A DNA stretch of 24,936 nucleotides from the NCBI GenBank assembly GCA_002374055.1, contig DFLA01000038.1, positions 1 through 24,936 of the forward strand, in the 5' to 3' direction. Of the stretch, positions 8,424 through 15,583 are shown piece by piece. The notes below the pieces were generated by a model, which was not told the origin of the DNA, made no database searches, and saw nothing but the letters and a program-made list of their open reading frames with translations. The stretch's first letter is position 1. Each line of letters begins with the position of its first letter. A program made the position numbers and the translations under genes. This DNA comes from Caryophanales bacterium UBA3631. GTDB taxonomy: Bacteria; Bacillota_I; Bacilli_A; RF39; UBA660.

Positions 8424-9530
8424 ATGCATGAAAACATGTTTTCCCAAATAGACTTTGGACCACTTTTAAAATACTTAAAAGAAGACGATATAACAGATAT
8501 ATCATATAGTAATGGTGGACAAATTTGGCTAAAAACCTTGTCACGTGGAATATTTAGAATAGAAGATCCAGAAATAAACAACGAATTTATGGAAAAACTA
8601 GCATTCCAATGTTCAAACGTAATGGGAAAATCATTCAATTCAGCGCATCCATTACTAGATGCTGAAAGCGCAGAATTACGTTTTAACTTCGTACACGACT
8701 CAGTAGCTAAAAACGGAATAGCTGCTGTTTTGCGTAAAACTCCTGCAAAAATAAGACTAGAAAAAGAAAAACTTCTAGAACAAAAATATGTAACACTAGA
8801 AGTACACGATTTCCTACTAAAATGCGTAGAAGGACACTGTAACATAATAGTATGTGGAGAAACAGGTTCAGGAAAAACAGAATTTGTAAAATACCTAGGA
8901 GCACATATAAAAGAAAACGAAAAAATAATAACAATAGAAGATACACTAGAACTTCACCTAGATAGAATATTTCCACATAGAGACATAGTAGCTATGAAAA
9001 CAAACAACGTAGCATCATACTCAGATGTACTTGTTGCCTGTATGAGACAAAACCCTAAATGGATATTACTATCCGAGGTACGTAGTGCAGAAGCCGTAAT
9101 GGCAGTAAGAAACTCAATATCATCAGGACACTACATACTATCAACAATACATGCCGATAAAGCAGAATCAATTCCAAACCGTATGTACAGTTTGCTAGAA
9201 ACAAATCAAGAAATTGATCAATTCTTAAAATCAATATATAGATACGTACAAATTGGAGTATACATAAGAGGATACCAAAGCAAAGAAACAAAAAAATTCG
9301 TAAGAGAAATAGCAGGAGTAACAGAATTCTATGTAGACGAAAACAACAATGCAATATACAATAATATATACAAAAAAGGAATGGATGGAAAAGTTGCAAA
9401 GAAAAATCCATCAAAATACCTATTAGAATACCTATCAGCACAAGGAGTAATACTACCAGAAGACTGTATTATACCTAAAAGTGCAGAAATAAAAGAACAA
9501 GAAACAGATGAATTTATCTTCGAAGAATAA
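8424..9530 (+). CDS. tadA: TadA/CpaF secretion ATPase
   Basis: Cytoplasmic hexameric motor ATPase of the Tad branch of the type II/IV secretion ATPase superfamily, 368 aa. The Walker A is G145-ETGSGKT-T152. The Asp box is ITIEDTLEL. The Walker B region is WILLSEVRSAEA, with E218 in the place of the catalytic glutamate of the usual VGEVRG motif. The His box includes H236 and H243 (GHYILSTIHAD). The N-terminal domain (about residues 1-130) contains the expected DISYSNGGQIWLK and LRFNFV segments. All motor motifs look intact. It powers filament assembly together with TadB and TadC, which follow directly. AAGGTGA lies just before the ATG. Confidence 0.95.
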   Translation: MHENMFSQIDFGPLLKYLKEDDITDISYSNGGQIWLKTLSRGIFRIEDPEINNEFMEKLAFQCSNVMGKSFNSAHPLLDAESAELRFNFVHDSVAKNGIAAVLRKTPAKIRLEKEKLLEQKYVTLEVHDFLLKCVEGHCNIIVCGETGSGKTEFVKYLGAHIKENEKIITIEDTLELHLDRIFPHRDIVAMKTNNVASYSDVLVACMRQNPKWILLSEVRSAEAVMAVRNSISSGHYILSTIHADKAESIPNRMYSLLETNQEIDQFLKSIYRYVQIGVYIRGYQSKETKKFVREIAGVTEFYVDENNNAIYNNIYKKGMDGKVAKKNPSKYLLEYLSAQGVILPEDCIIPKSAEIKEQETDEFIFEE

Positions 9531-9539
9531 GGAGGTACC

Positions 9540-10442
9540 ATGGAAAAATTAATGTTTATAGCAATATCCTTTATAGTAATATATATAGTACTATATAGAA
9601 AAAATAAAGGAGAAAAATTTTCAACATACGTAACAGAACAAATTGGACAACTATACGAAAAATATGCACCTTATTCCTTTAAAGAAGTAAGATCAAAAGT
9701 AAAAGAATTAGGACAAGAATACACAACAAGACAATATGCACTACAAGTAGCAGTATTTGGAATAGGATTCTCAGTACTTGGATACCTATACTTCTACAAC
9801 ATAATAGTAGCACTAGTATATGGACTAATAGCAATATGCTTCGTTCCATATCTAGCATACCTAAGATGCAAAAGACTTTATAGCGAATTTATATTCGAAC
9901 AAATACAAGTATACACAACAAACGTTATAATGGAATTTGCAACAACACAAGCATTCGTAAAATCACTAGAAGGAGTATATGCATCAGGAGTACTAGAAGA
10001 CCCAGTAAAAGCAGATGTAAAAGTAATGATAGACATGTCATATGCAAATGGTACAATAGATGCAGCACTTGAATACATGAATAGTAAATACGATTACTTT
10101 ATAGTAAGAAACATGCATCAAATATTCCTACAAATAACAAATGAAGGATCAAGAGATGCAGGAGAATCATTAGAAAACATGTCACAAGATATAGATATGC
10201 TAGTAGAATCAGTATATAGAGATAGAATCGATAGAGCAGCATTCTACAAAAAATTCGTACAATTCGGAATAGTACTATATCTAATGGTAATGTTAGTACA
10301 ATTTATCTTAGGAGTACCAACATATATAGAAAACCTAAAACAATGGTATATGGTAGTATTACTACACGGAGTAGTATTTATAAACACAGTATTCCTAATA
10401 AGTGGTACAAAATTTTATAACGAGAATGTAGGTGCTGAATAA
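9540..10442 (+). CDS. tadB: TadB-like inner-membrane platform protein (T2SSF domain)
   Basis: A 300-aa membrane protein: an N-terminal helix (about residues 4-19), a hydrophobic block around 75-105, a cytoplasmic T2SSF-type helical bundle (about 115-230, with FATTQAFVKSLE and FLQITNEGSRDAGESLENMS), and two C-terminal helices (about 240-258 and 270-290). This is the usual layout of TadB, which couples the TadA motor to pilin extrusion. AAGGAGG precedes the ATG, and the stop overlaps the tadC start by one base, implying translational coupling. Confidence 0.88.
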   Translation: MEKLMFIAISFIVIYIVLYRKNKGEKFSTYVTEQIGQLYEKYAPYSFKEVRSKVKELGQEYTTRQYALQVAVFGIGFSVLGYLYFYNIIVALVYGLIAICFVPYLAYLRCKRLYSEFIFEQIQVYTTNVIMEFATTQAFVKSLEGVYASGVLEDPVKADVKVMIDMSYANGTIDAALEYMNSKYDYFIVRNMHQIFLQITNEGSRDAGESLENMSQDIDMLVESVYRDRIDRAAFYKKFVQFGIVLYLMVMLVQFILGVPTYIENLKQWYMVVLLHGVVFINTVFLISGTKFYNENVGAE

Positions 10443-11245
10443 TGGATATAACAGTATGGATGTTTATTATAATTGCAGTAATCATATTTGCAATTATGAT
10501 AATAAATAAAAAACTAGACCATAGAAAATTTATACAAGAACTAACACCATATTTTAACTTTCTAAAAGAAAAAGACTATGATTTTCTATTAAAACTAAAA
10601 TATGGAGATGATATAGATAGTACAAAAATGTTCAACAAAAGAGTAAAAAATGCAGGATTAGCATTCGTAATGGCATTTGCAGTAATATTTATATCAAATG
10701 TTGGATATATATATTTATTACTATCAATAATAGTAGGATTCTTAGTATTCAAATCAGAACACATGAATCTTGTATCATTTAGAAAAGCACATATGCATAA
10801 AATAGATCTATTACTACCATATTACCTAAAGAGCTTAGAAATACTAGCTCAACATTATACAATACCAGTAGCGCTAAGAAAATCAATAGATTCCGCACCA
10901 GGTGTATTCAAAAAAGGACTAGAACACCTATGTGATAGAATAGAGGCAGGAGATTCAAGCGTTGACCCATACATGGAATTTGCAAGAGAATATCCAGTTA
11001 GAGATTCAATGAGAATGATGCGTTTATTATATCGTTTAGGAATTGGTTCACAAGAAAACAAACAAGAACAATTATTAATGTTTTCAAGAACAATATCATC
11101 ACTACAAAATAAGGCAAGAGAACAAAAATACAAAGAAAGACTTGAAGGAATGGAAAAAAGAACTCTTATAATGCTAATATGTACTGGTGGTGGAGTAATG
11201 GGAATAATGATGATTGCTATGATGGGTATGATGACAACATATTAA
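10442..11245 (+). CDS. tadC: TadC-like inner-membrane platform protein (T2SSF domain)
   Basis: A 267-aa membrane protein and the partner of TadB. It has an N-terminal helix (about residues 3-20), a central hydrophobic block (about 70-100), a T2SSF-type cytoplasmic bundle (about 110-225, with LLLPYYLKSLEILAQHYTIP and LYRLGIGSQENKQEQLLMFS) and a Met/Gly-rich C-terminal helix (LIMLICTGGGVMGIMMIAMM). It starts in a TAATG overlap with tadB. It closes the Tad operon; its stop lies at the foot of a terminator shared with the convergent nuclease gene. Confidence 0.87.
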   Translation: MDITVWMFIIIAVIIFAIMIINKKLDHRKFIQELTPYFNFLKEKDYDFLLKLKYGDDIDSTKMFNKRVKNAGLAFVMAFAVIFISNVGYIYLLLSIIVGFLVFKSEHMNLVSFRKAHMHKIDLLLPYYLKSLEILAQHYTIPVALRKSIDSAPGVFKKGLEHLCDRIEAGDSSVDPYMEFAREYPVRDSMRMMRLLYRLGIGSQENKQEQLLMFSRTISSLQNKAREQKYKERLEGMEKRTLIMLICTGGGVMGIMMIAMMGMMTTY

Positions 11246-11275
11246 AAAGCTAACCAAAATGGTTAACTTTTTTTC
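11244..11275. terminator. Bidirectional terminator between tadC and the nuclease gene
   Basis: AAAAAGCTAACC (11244-11255) and GGTTAACTTTTT (11261-11272) form a 12-bp stem with one C-A mismatch and a 5-nt loop. It has a T tail on the plus strand and A residues at the other end, so it can end transcription from both sides. Both stop codons lie in or against the stem. Confidence 0.85.
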
Positions 11276-12147
11276 ATTTCTATATGTTGATACTTTTTTA
11301 CTTGCTCAACAGGAATTTCTAAAATCTTGGAAATCTGTTCAATAGGTAAATTTTCTTTTAACATTTGTATTAATGTTTTTTGTTTTTGCTGTCTCTGACC
11401 GAGTCTCTCACCACGTCTTTCACCTATTATTTCTCCTTCATGTCTTTCACTATTTAGTTTAAATTGATAATCTTGTTCTTCTGTTATATATTGTCTGTAT
11501 TCTGGAATTTTATTTACTTTTTTTAGTTCTTCCATATATTTCACTATCCTTTCATCATTATCAGTTATTTTTATCAATTCTTCAAGTTCTTCTAGATTTA
11601 AGTTCATCATAATAAAATACTTATATTTTATTATATTCTCTTCCATATTAACCTCTTGTTTATTTCTATTATACCAAAATTTCATAATATAATCCATATA
11701 AACTTCATAAATAATGAAATTTTCTACAAAAGGGTTATCATCACTCCTATCTGTATTTAATATTTTATATTTTTTGATAGGTACTTTACTCCTTATACCA
11801 TATGTGTAGTTTATTTGTATAATTTGCTTATCTTCAGTATATTCGTTATTTACTAATGTGTAATTAGAATAACAATCGCACATAAAAGAAGTATTCCTAG
11901 GCCTAACATATTTTCTATTAAATCCATTAATCTCAATACTAACAATTGCTTGATTACTATCCAAATATAAATCTAAGTATTTTCTTCTAACATACATATT
12001 AACATTTTTCTCAATATTTAAATATACAATGTTTTTAAAATCTAAATCTGTTGATTCCTTTATCATTAATGTTAATAAATCTTGATTTAGGGGATTTAAA
12101 AATAAGCACTTAAAACATTTATCATTTTTACATGTATAAAAATCCAT
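11263..12147 (-). CDS. Rpn/PD-(D/E)XK-type nuclease family protein
   Basis: A 294-aa protein of the Rpn / PDDEXK transposase-like superfamily. The N-terminal NDKCFKCLFLNPLNQDLLTLMI is the family's usual opening helix. The core is D59 in KYLDLYLD followed 13 residues later by E72-I-N74, where members usually have ExQ or ExK. The middle (YEVYMDYIMKFWYNR) and the charged helical tail ending ILEIPVEQVKKYQ are also typical. Known members are DNA endonucleases that promote recombination and often sit as scattered accessory genes. It is antisense to all its neighbours, has its own promoter and a GGAGG site, and lies between tadC and tadZ. I infer accessory cargo; whether N74 allows catalysis is unclear. 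Confidence 0.75.
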   Translation of the reverse strand: MDFYTCKNDKCFKCLFLNPLNQDLLTLMIKESTDLDFKNIVYLNIEKNVNMYVRRKYLDLYLDSNQAIVSIEINGFNRKYVRPRNTSFMCDCYSNYTLVNNEYTEDKQIIQINYTYGIRSKVPIKKYKILNTDRSDDNPFVENFIIYEVYMDYIMKFWYNRNKQEVNMEENIIKYKYFIMMNLNLEELEELIKITDNDERIVKYMEELKKVNKIPEYRQYITEEQDYQFKLNSERHEGEIIGERRGERLGQRQQKQKTLIQMLKENLPIEQISKILEIPVEQVKKYQHIEMKKS

Positions 12148-12161
12148 TAATACCTCCTTAA

Positions 12162-12175
12162 TTAAGACGTCTTAA
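12162..12175. promoter_or_regulatory. 14-bp perfect palindrome at the nuclease gene's transcription start
   Basis: TTAAGACGTCTTAA is a perfect palindrome between the predicted -10 and the ribosome binding site of the minus-strand nuclease gene. It could be an operator for a dimeric repressor, possibly self-regulation. Confidence 0.4.
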
Positions 12176-12179
12176 AAAG

Positions 12180-12208
12180 AAGATAGCACAATATAAAAAT
12201 ACATACAA
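12180..12208 (-). promoter_or_regulatory. Promoter of the minus-strand nuclease gene
   Basis: On the minus strand: TTGTAT (12208-12203), 17 nt, then TATCTT (12185-12180) with a TG extension (TGCTATCTT). The start site would fall on the palindrome at 12162-12175. Confidence 0.5.
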
Positions 12209-12240
12209 ATGAATAATTTTAAAAAAATATATACAAAATA

Positions 12241-12263
12241 AAACAGATTTTTAAAATCTGTTT
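12241..12263. repeat. Inverted repeat in the divergent intergenic region
   Basis: AAACAGATTTT, one central T, AAAATCTGTTT: 11-bp perfect arms. It lies between the divergent nuclease and tadZ promoters, not after a gene, and has no T tail on the plus strand, so it is more likely an operator or an insertion scar than a terminator. The rest of 12148-12412 is A-rich with no other signal seen apart from the two promoters and the palindrome. Confidence 0.55.
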
Positions 12264-12361
12264 AGAAAAAATTAAAAAACTAAAAAAATCTAATAACAAA
12301 AATTAAAAAATTGTAAAATCGCAAAAAAATGTAAACATAAAAAATCTTTTGAACATACTTA

Positions 12362-12390
12362 TTTACTAAATATAAGTAATATGATAAAAT
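12362..12390 (+). promoter_or_regulatory. Promoter for tadZ
   Basis: TTTACT (12362-12367), 17 nt, then TAAAAT (12385-12390) with a TG extension (TGATAAAAT). It is placed just before the AAAGGATG ribosome binding site. Confidence 0.5.
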
Positions 12391-12412
12391 AAACTAGAAA
12401 GGATGGTTCAAT

Positions 12413-13420
12413 ATGAATGTTATTATATCAAATAAAAATAAAGAAATATTAGATAAAATGAACATAGAGGTAATAAAAAGATTAGATGGAGAATACACAG
12501 TAGATGAGATAATAGAAATATTTCAAAACTTTTTCTATAACAAAATGATTATTGATATAACAGCTATAAAAGACTATGAAAACATTAACACAATTCAAAA
12601 ACTATCAATTTCATTTGATATGAGTAAAATCATTTTATTACTAGATCCTAAATCAAGCCTTGCAACACCAGAATATATCTCAAGAATAATATCTATGGGC
12701 ATATATAATTTCACAACAAATATTGAAGGATTAACATACTTATATGAACATCCAAATACATATAGAGATGTTGCTCAATATCACCACATAGATAGCATGA
12801 TAGTTGAAGAAACAGAACCAGAGCCACAAATGCCTCCAATCTTTCAAACAATAGAGCCACAAAATCAAAACATAGAAGAGGAACAACCAAACACAATAGA
12901 AAACAAAAAAATAATACTAGGAATAAAGAGTATAACACCAGGAGCAGGAGCAACAACACTAACATACCTGATGAAAAAACAACTAGAAAAAAAATACAAC
13001 GTCCTAGCAGTAGAAGTAGAAAAAAGAGATTTTATCTATTATAATGATAAAACACTTCTATCATTAAGTAATGGTGTAATAGGAGAAACATTAAATACAA
13101 ATAATGATAAAGATGTAATATTAGTAGATTTAAATGGAAGTCCAACAGCAGAAAACTTCTGCACACAAATAATAAACCTAATAGAACCATCAATAATAAA
13201 AATAAATAGATTATTATCTATAAAACCAAAAATACTAAACGAACTAAAAGAGAAAAAAATAGTATTGTGTCCAAGTCTATTATCAGATAAAGATGTTAAA
13301 GACTTTGAATACGAATCAAGACTAAAAGTATTCTATAATTTAAAACCAGTAGATGACCATTCACAAAGTGAAGAAATAAAAAATCTACTTATAAAATTAG
13401 GATTTAACAAACTAAAATAA
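12413..13420 (+). CDS. tadZ: TadZ/CpaE-like protein with degenerate P-loop
   Basis: A 335-aa protein. The N-terminal 120 residues have a receiver-like alternation of strands and helices without an evident phospho-acceptor signature. An acidic Glu/Pro/Gln linker follows (about 135-165), then a ParA/MinD-like domain (about 168-330). The P-loop reads T175-P-G-A-G-A-T-T182: compared with the MinD signature KGGxGKTT both lysines are missing (T175 and A180). A Walker B-like DVILVDLNGS is present. TadZ/CpaE proteins place Tad machines at cell poles, and many have atypical P-loops, so this fits that family better than a true ParA. It is separated from the other tad genes by the nuclease gene, which is unusual. 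ATPase activity is doubtful. Confidence 0.78.
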   Translation: MNVIISNKNKEILDKMNIEVIKRLDGEYTVDEIIEIFQNFFYNKMIIDITAIKDYENINTIQKLSISFDMSKIILLLDPKSSLATPEYISRIISMGIYNFTTNIEGLTYLYEHPNTYRDVAQYHHIDSMIVEETEPEPQMPPIFQTIEPQNQNIEEEQPNTIENKKIILGIKSITPGAGATTLTYLMKKQLEKKYNVLAVEVEKRDFIYYNDKTLLSLSNGVIGETLNTNNDKDVILVDLNGSPTAENFCTQIINLIEPSIIKINRLLSIKPKILNELKEKKIVLCPSLLSDKDVKDFEYESRLKVFYNLKPVDDHSQSEEIKNLLIKLGFNKLK

Positions 13421-13428
13421 CAAAATAA

Positions 13429-13457
13429 TTGACAAAAAGTAAATTTTATTGTATTAT
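13429..13457 (+). promoter_or_regulatory. SigA-type promoter for the first VirB2-like gene
   Basis: A perfect TTGACA (13429-13434), 17 nt, then TATTAT (13452-13457), nine bases after the tadZ stop. Confidence 0.7.
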
Positions 13458-13482
13458 ATAATCAAATGAGGAGGAGTTTTAT

Positions 13483-13830
13483 ATGAATTTATTACAAACA
13501 TTAGTATTAGAGAGCAAATGTGGATTTGATATTCCTGATAGATTAGCTTATGTAATAAGCTTGATAATAACACTTATTCAATTTGGTGTACCACTATTAT
13601 TAATTATTTTTGGTATGTTAGACTTAGGAAAAGCAGTTATAGCTTCTAAAGAAGATGAAATTAAAAAAGGTCAACAAATGTTTATTAAAAGATTAGTAGC
13701 AGCTGTAATAGTATTCTTTGTTGTAGCAGTTGTTAAATTAGTTGCAAGTCTAGCAGCAGACGGTGAGGATAGAACATCAATCCCTGATTGTATAGATGGA
13801 ATAGTAGATTATTATAAAAAGACTAAATAA
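13483..13830 (+). CDS. Small two-helix VirB2/TrbC-like pilin, minimal form
   Basis: A 115-aa protein with two transmembrane helices (about residues 22-45 and 70-92) joined by a short charged loop (DLGKAVIASKEDEIKKGQ, then FIKRL). The positive loop suggests both termini face outside, as in VirB2-type pilins. C13 before helix 1 and C103 after helix 2 are the only cysteines, and their positions recur in three other proteins here. Unlike classical VirB2 there is no cleavable signal peptide; N-terminal residues 1-20 are polar. It has its own consensus promoter, GAGGAG site and terminator, so it may be made in larger amounts than its neighbours, as expected of a major subunit. The pilin role is inferred from topology and the VirB4/VirB6 genes downstream. 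Confidence 0.72.
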   Translation: MNLLQTLVLESKCGFDIPDRLAYVISLIITLIQFGVPLLLIIFGMLDLGKAVIASKEDEIKKGQQMFIKRLVAAVIVFFVVAVVKLVASLAADGEDRTSIPDCIDGIVDYYKKTK

Positions 13831-13855
13831 TGCGTAACAGCATTATTTTTTTTTT
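13825..13855 (+). terminator. Rho-independent terminator after the minimal pilin
   Basis: AAATAATGC (13825-13833) / GCATTATTT (13840-13848) with a 6-nt loop and a long T run to 13855. The stop codon lies in the left arm. Confidence 0.88.
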
Positions 13856-13897
13856 ACTTTTTTTACCTGATTATTAAAATTAAATAAATATATATTT

Positions 13898-13946
13898 AGG
13901 ATTTAAGAAATCTGTGTAGTTTTATTATACAGATTTTTAATATCCT
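13898..13946. repeat. 18-bp imperfect hairpin of unknown role
   Basis: Arms 13898-13915 and 13929-13946 pair at about 16 of 18 positions, including a perfect inner 8 bp (AAATCTGT/ACAGATTT) and an outer AGGAT/ATCCT, around a 13-nt loop. It stands alone between a strong terminator and the promoter of the second nuclease-like gene. It could be a structured leader, a second terminator or an insertion-end remnant. Confidence 0.45.
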
Positions 13947-13982
13947 TTAAAAATCATAAACAAATTATTAAAAAGGATCAAT

Positions 13983-14011
13983 TTGATTTAGTTTTCTTAT
14001 TATGTTAATCT
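13983..14011 (+). promoter_or_regulatory. Possible promoter for the second nuclease-like gene
   Basis: TTGATT (13983-13988), 17 nt, then TAATCT (14006-14011) with a TGT extension. It lies about 50 nt before the start codon. Confidence 0.45.
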
Positions 14012-14062
14012 TTTCATCAGGAATTAATTAGGCCTTATTATTCCTTTGAAAGGACTGATTTT

Positions 14063-14953
14063 ATGATTGATTATAATAAGAAAAAAATATTAGAAGAAAA
14101 AGGATTTAAATTTAAATATCCACCAAAAGAGGGATATGTTGTACCACTTACTGATGATAGAATATTTAGAATTTTTTGTCGAGATAGGAAAAATAGAAAA
14201 TTTGTTGCGAAATTGATTAGTTTAGTAACCGATATTGACTATGATTTACTTGTTGAAAGAATGATTGTTGTTGATTCTACTGTACCGGATAATAGTGTCT
14301 GTAATCATTTGAACGAACAAGATGTTATCGTAACAATTAATAATACTACACTAAATTTAGAAATGAGTTCAAATGTTTATTATAATAAAAGAAAAAATGA
14401 AAGAACAGCTTTTAAGTATGCTGGCAATCAATATAAAGTTGGAAGCTCTATTGAAGATGAAACTTATATTTTTTATCAAATATGCATAGAAAAATATGAT
14501 TTATTTAAAAATGATTACCTAATTAACGAAGTAAATATGATTAATGTTACTAGTGGTAATTATGAAGTTGAAACAAATGAGTTTAAAAAATTTCATGTTA
14601 ATTTAAAAAAATTAAAAAAAGTATGTTATAATAGTAACGAAGAAGTTAATAAATTTTTTACTTTAGAAAAAGAGAAAGATTTAGAAGAAATATCCAAGGG
14701 AGATGAAATATTGATGGAAGCATATAAGCATTTAAAGGATTTAAGTCACGACTCTGTACCCATGAGTAAACTAGAAGAACAAGAGTTAAATGAATATTGC
14801 CAGAGACTAGCTATTATGGACGCAAAAAATGAAGGAGAAAAATCAAAACAAATTGAGATAGCTAAAAGAATGATAAAAAAGGAAACTGATATTAATTTCA
14901 TTTCTGAGTGTACAGGATTATCAATAGAAGAAATAAATGAACTAAAAGTATAG
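14063..14953 (+). CDS. Second Rpn/PD-(D/E)XK-type nuclease family protein
   Basis: A 296-aa protein of the same superfamily as the gene at 11263. DDRIFRIFCRDRKNRKFVAKLI (about residues 31-52) is the family opening motif. D87 in EQDVIV is followed 13 residues later by E100-M-S102; the same D-to-E spacing occurs in the other copy. The usual Q/K two residues after the glutamate is Ser here. The C-terminal tail (about 245-296) is charged and ends with a small HTH-like ISECTGLSIEEINEL. The two copies are distant, so they are not a recent duplication. It has its own promoter and terminator and separates the first VirB2-like gene from the next two. Like other Rpn-type genes it is best seen as mobile accessory cargo; activity is uncertain. 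Confidence 0.75.
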   Translation: MIDYNKKKILEEKGFKFKYPPKEGYVVPLTDDRIFRIFCRDRKNRKFVAKLISLVTDIDYDLLVERMIVVDSTVPDNSVCNHLNEQDVIVTINNTTLNLEMSSNVYYNKRKNERTAFKYAGNQYKVGSSIEDETYIFYQICIEKYDLFKNDYLINEVNMINVTSGNYEVETNEFKKFHVNLKKLKKVCYNSNEEVNKFFTLEKEKDLEEISKGDEILMEAYKHLKDLSHDSVPMSKLEEQELNEYCQRLAIMDAKNEGEKSKQIEIAKRMIKKETDINFISECTGLSIEEINELKV

Positions 14954-14975
14954 TTAGACTATGCTTTTTATTTTT
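14945..14975 (+). terminator. Terminator of the second nuclease-like gene
   Basis: AAAGTATAG (14945-14953) pairs with CTATGCTTT (14959-14967), nine pairs with one G-U, a 5-nt loop and a T-rich tail. The TAG stop forms part of the left arm. Confidence 0.8.
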
Positions 14976-15018
14976 AAATAAAGATACTGTCAAATATAAA
15001 ACAATAAAAGAAAATTAA

Positions 15019-15047
15019 TTGATAAATTGACTAATTTGTGATATTAT
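15019..15047 (+). promoter_or_regulatory. Promoter of the pilin / FtsK-gamma operon
   Basis: TTGATA (15019-15024), 17 nt, then TATTAT (15042-15047), the same -10 as at the first VirB2-like gene. It probably drives 15077 to 18536. Confidence 0.6.
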
Positions 15048-15076
15048 AAGATAGAGAAAAAAGGACGTGTTTAAGA

Positions 15077-15574
15077 ATGATACTAACAACAAATAGTGTA
15101 TGTGGTCTAATAGATAATAATTTAGCAGACTTAATCCATACTGTAATAACAATAATAAAATTTGCAATACCAATACTTTTAATAATATTTGGTATGCTTG
15201 ATTTTGGAAAAGGCGTTATGGCAAATAAAGAAGATGAAATAAAATCAGGACAAAAAAAATTCATTAAAAGAATGATTTCAGCTATACTAGTTTTCTTTGT
15301 AGTAACAATAGTACAACTAGTAATAGGATTAGCAGATGATAAAAATGATTCAAATGAAAGTGATGTATGGAATTGTGCAAATCTAATACTAAATGGAAAA
15401 GTATCAAATAGTTCTGGAAATAGTTCAAGCAGTAGTGAAAAACAATTAATAAAAGAATTAAATAATTGCTGTGTAAAATCAAATGGAGTAGTAACAGGAG
15501 ATTATTCTTGTTCTGGATATGATGAATCATATATAAAGTGCAGTAATGAAGTTAAAAATAAATATAATAAATAG
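15077..15574 (+). CDS. VirB2-like two-helix protein with a short cysteine-rich tail
   Basis: A 165-aa paralog of the 115-aa protein at 13483. The shared module is C9, helix 1 ending LLIIFGMLDFGKGVMANKEDEIKSGQKKFIKRM, helix 2 (about 68-92) and C100 in WNCANLILNG. A Ser-rich linker then leads to a small exported tail with NNCC, then Cys 12 residues later, then IKC. All six cysteines lie on the presumed outer side. The ATG is preceded by AAGGA at about 11 nt, somewhat long. The likely role is a pilin-like or channel-associated T4SS component, with the tail exposed. It is followed 9 nt later by a longer paralog. Confidence 0.7.
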   Translation: MILTTNSVCGLIDNNLADLIHTVITIIKFAIPILLIIFGMLDFGKGVMANKEDEIKSGQKKFIKRMISAILVFFVVTIVQLVIGLADDKNDSNESDVWNCANLILNGKVSNSSGNSSSSSEKQLIKELNNCCVKSNGVVTGDYSCSGYDESYIKCSNEVKNKYNK

Positions 15575-15583
15575 GAGGATTAT

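Noticed and set aside
8378..8845. 155-codon minus-strand open frame over the start of tadA
   Set aside because: The plus strand has a complete TadA with all motifs; the antisense frame has no recognisable features.
13457..13462. TATAAT at 13457-13462 as the -10 box of the first pilin gene
   Set aside because: It is 22 nt from TTGACA and would start transcription on the ribosome binding site; TATTAT with a 17-nt spacer fits better.
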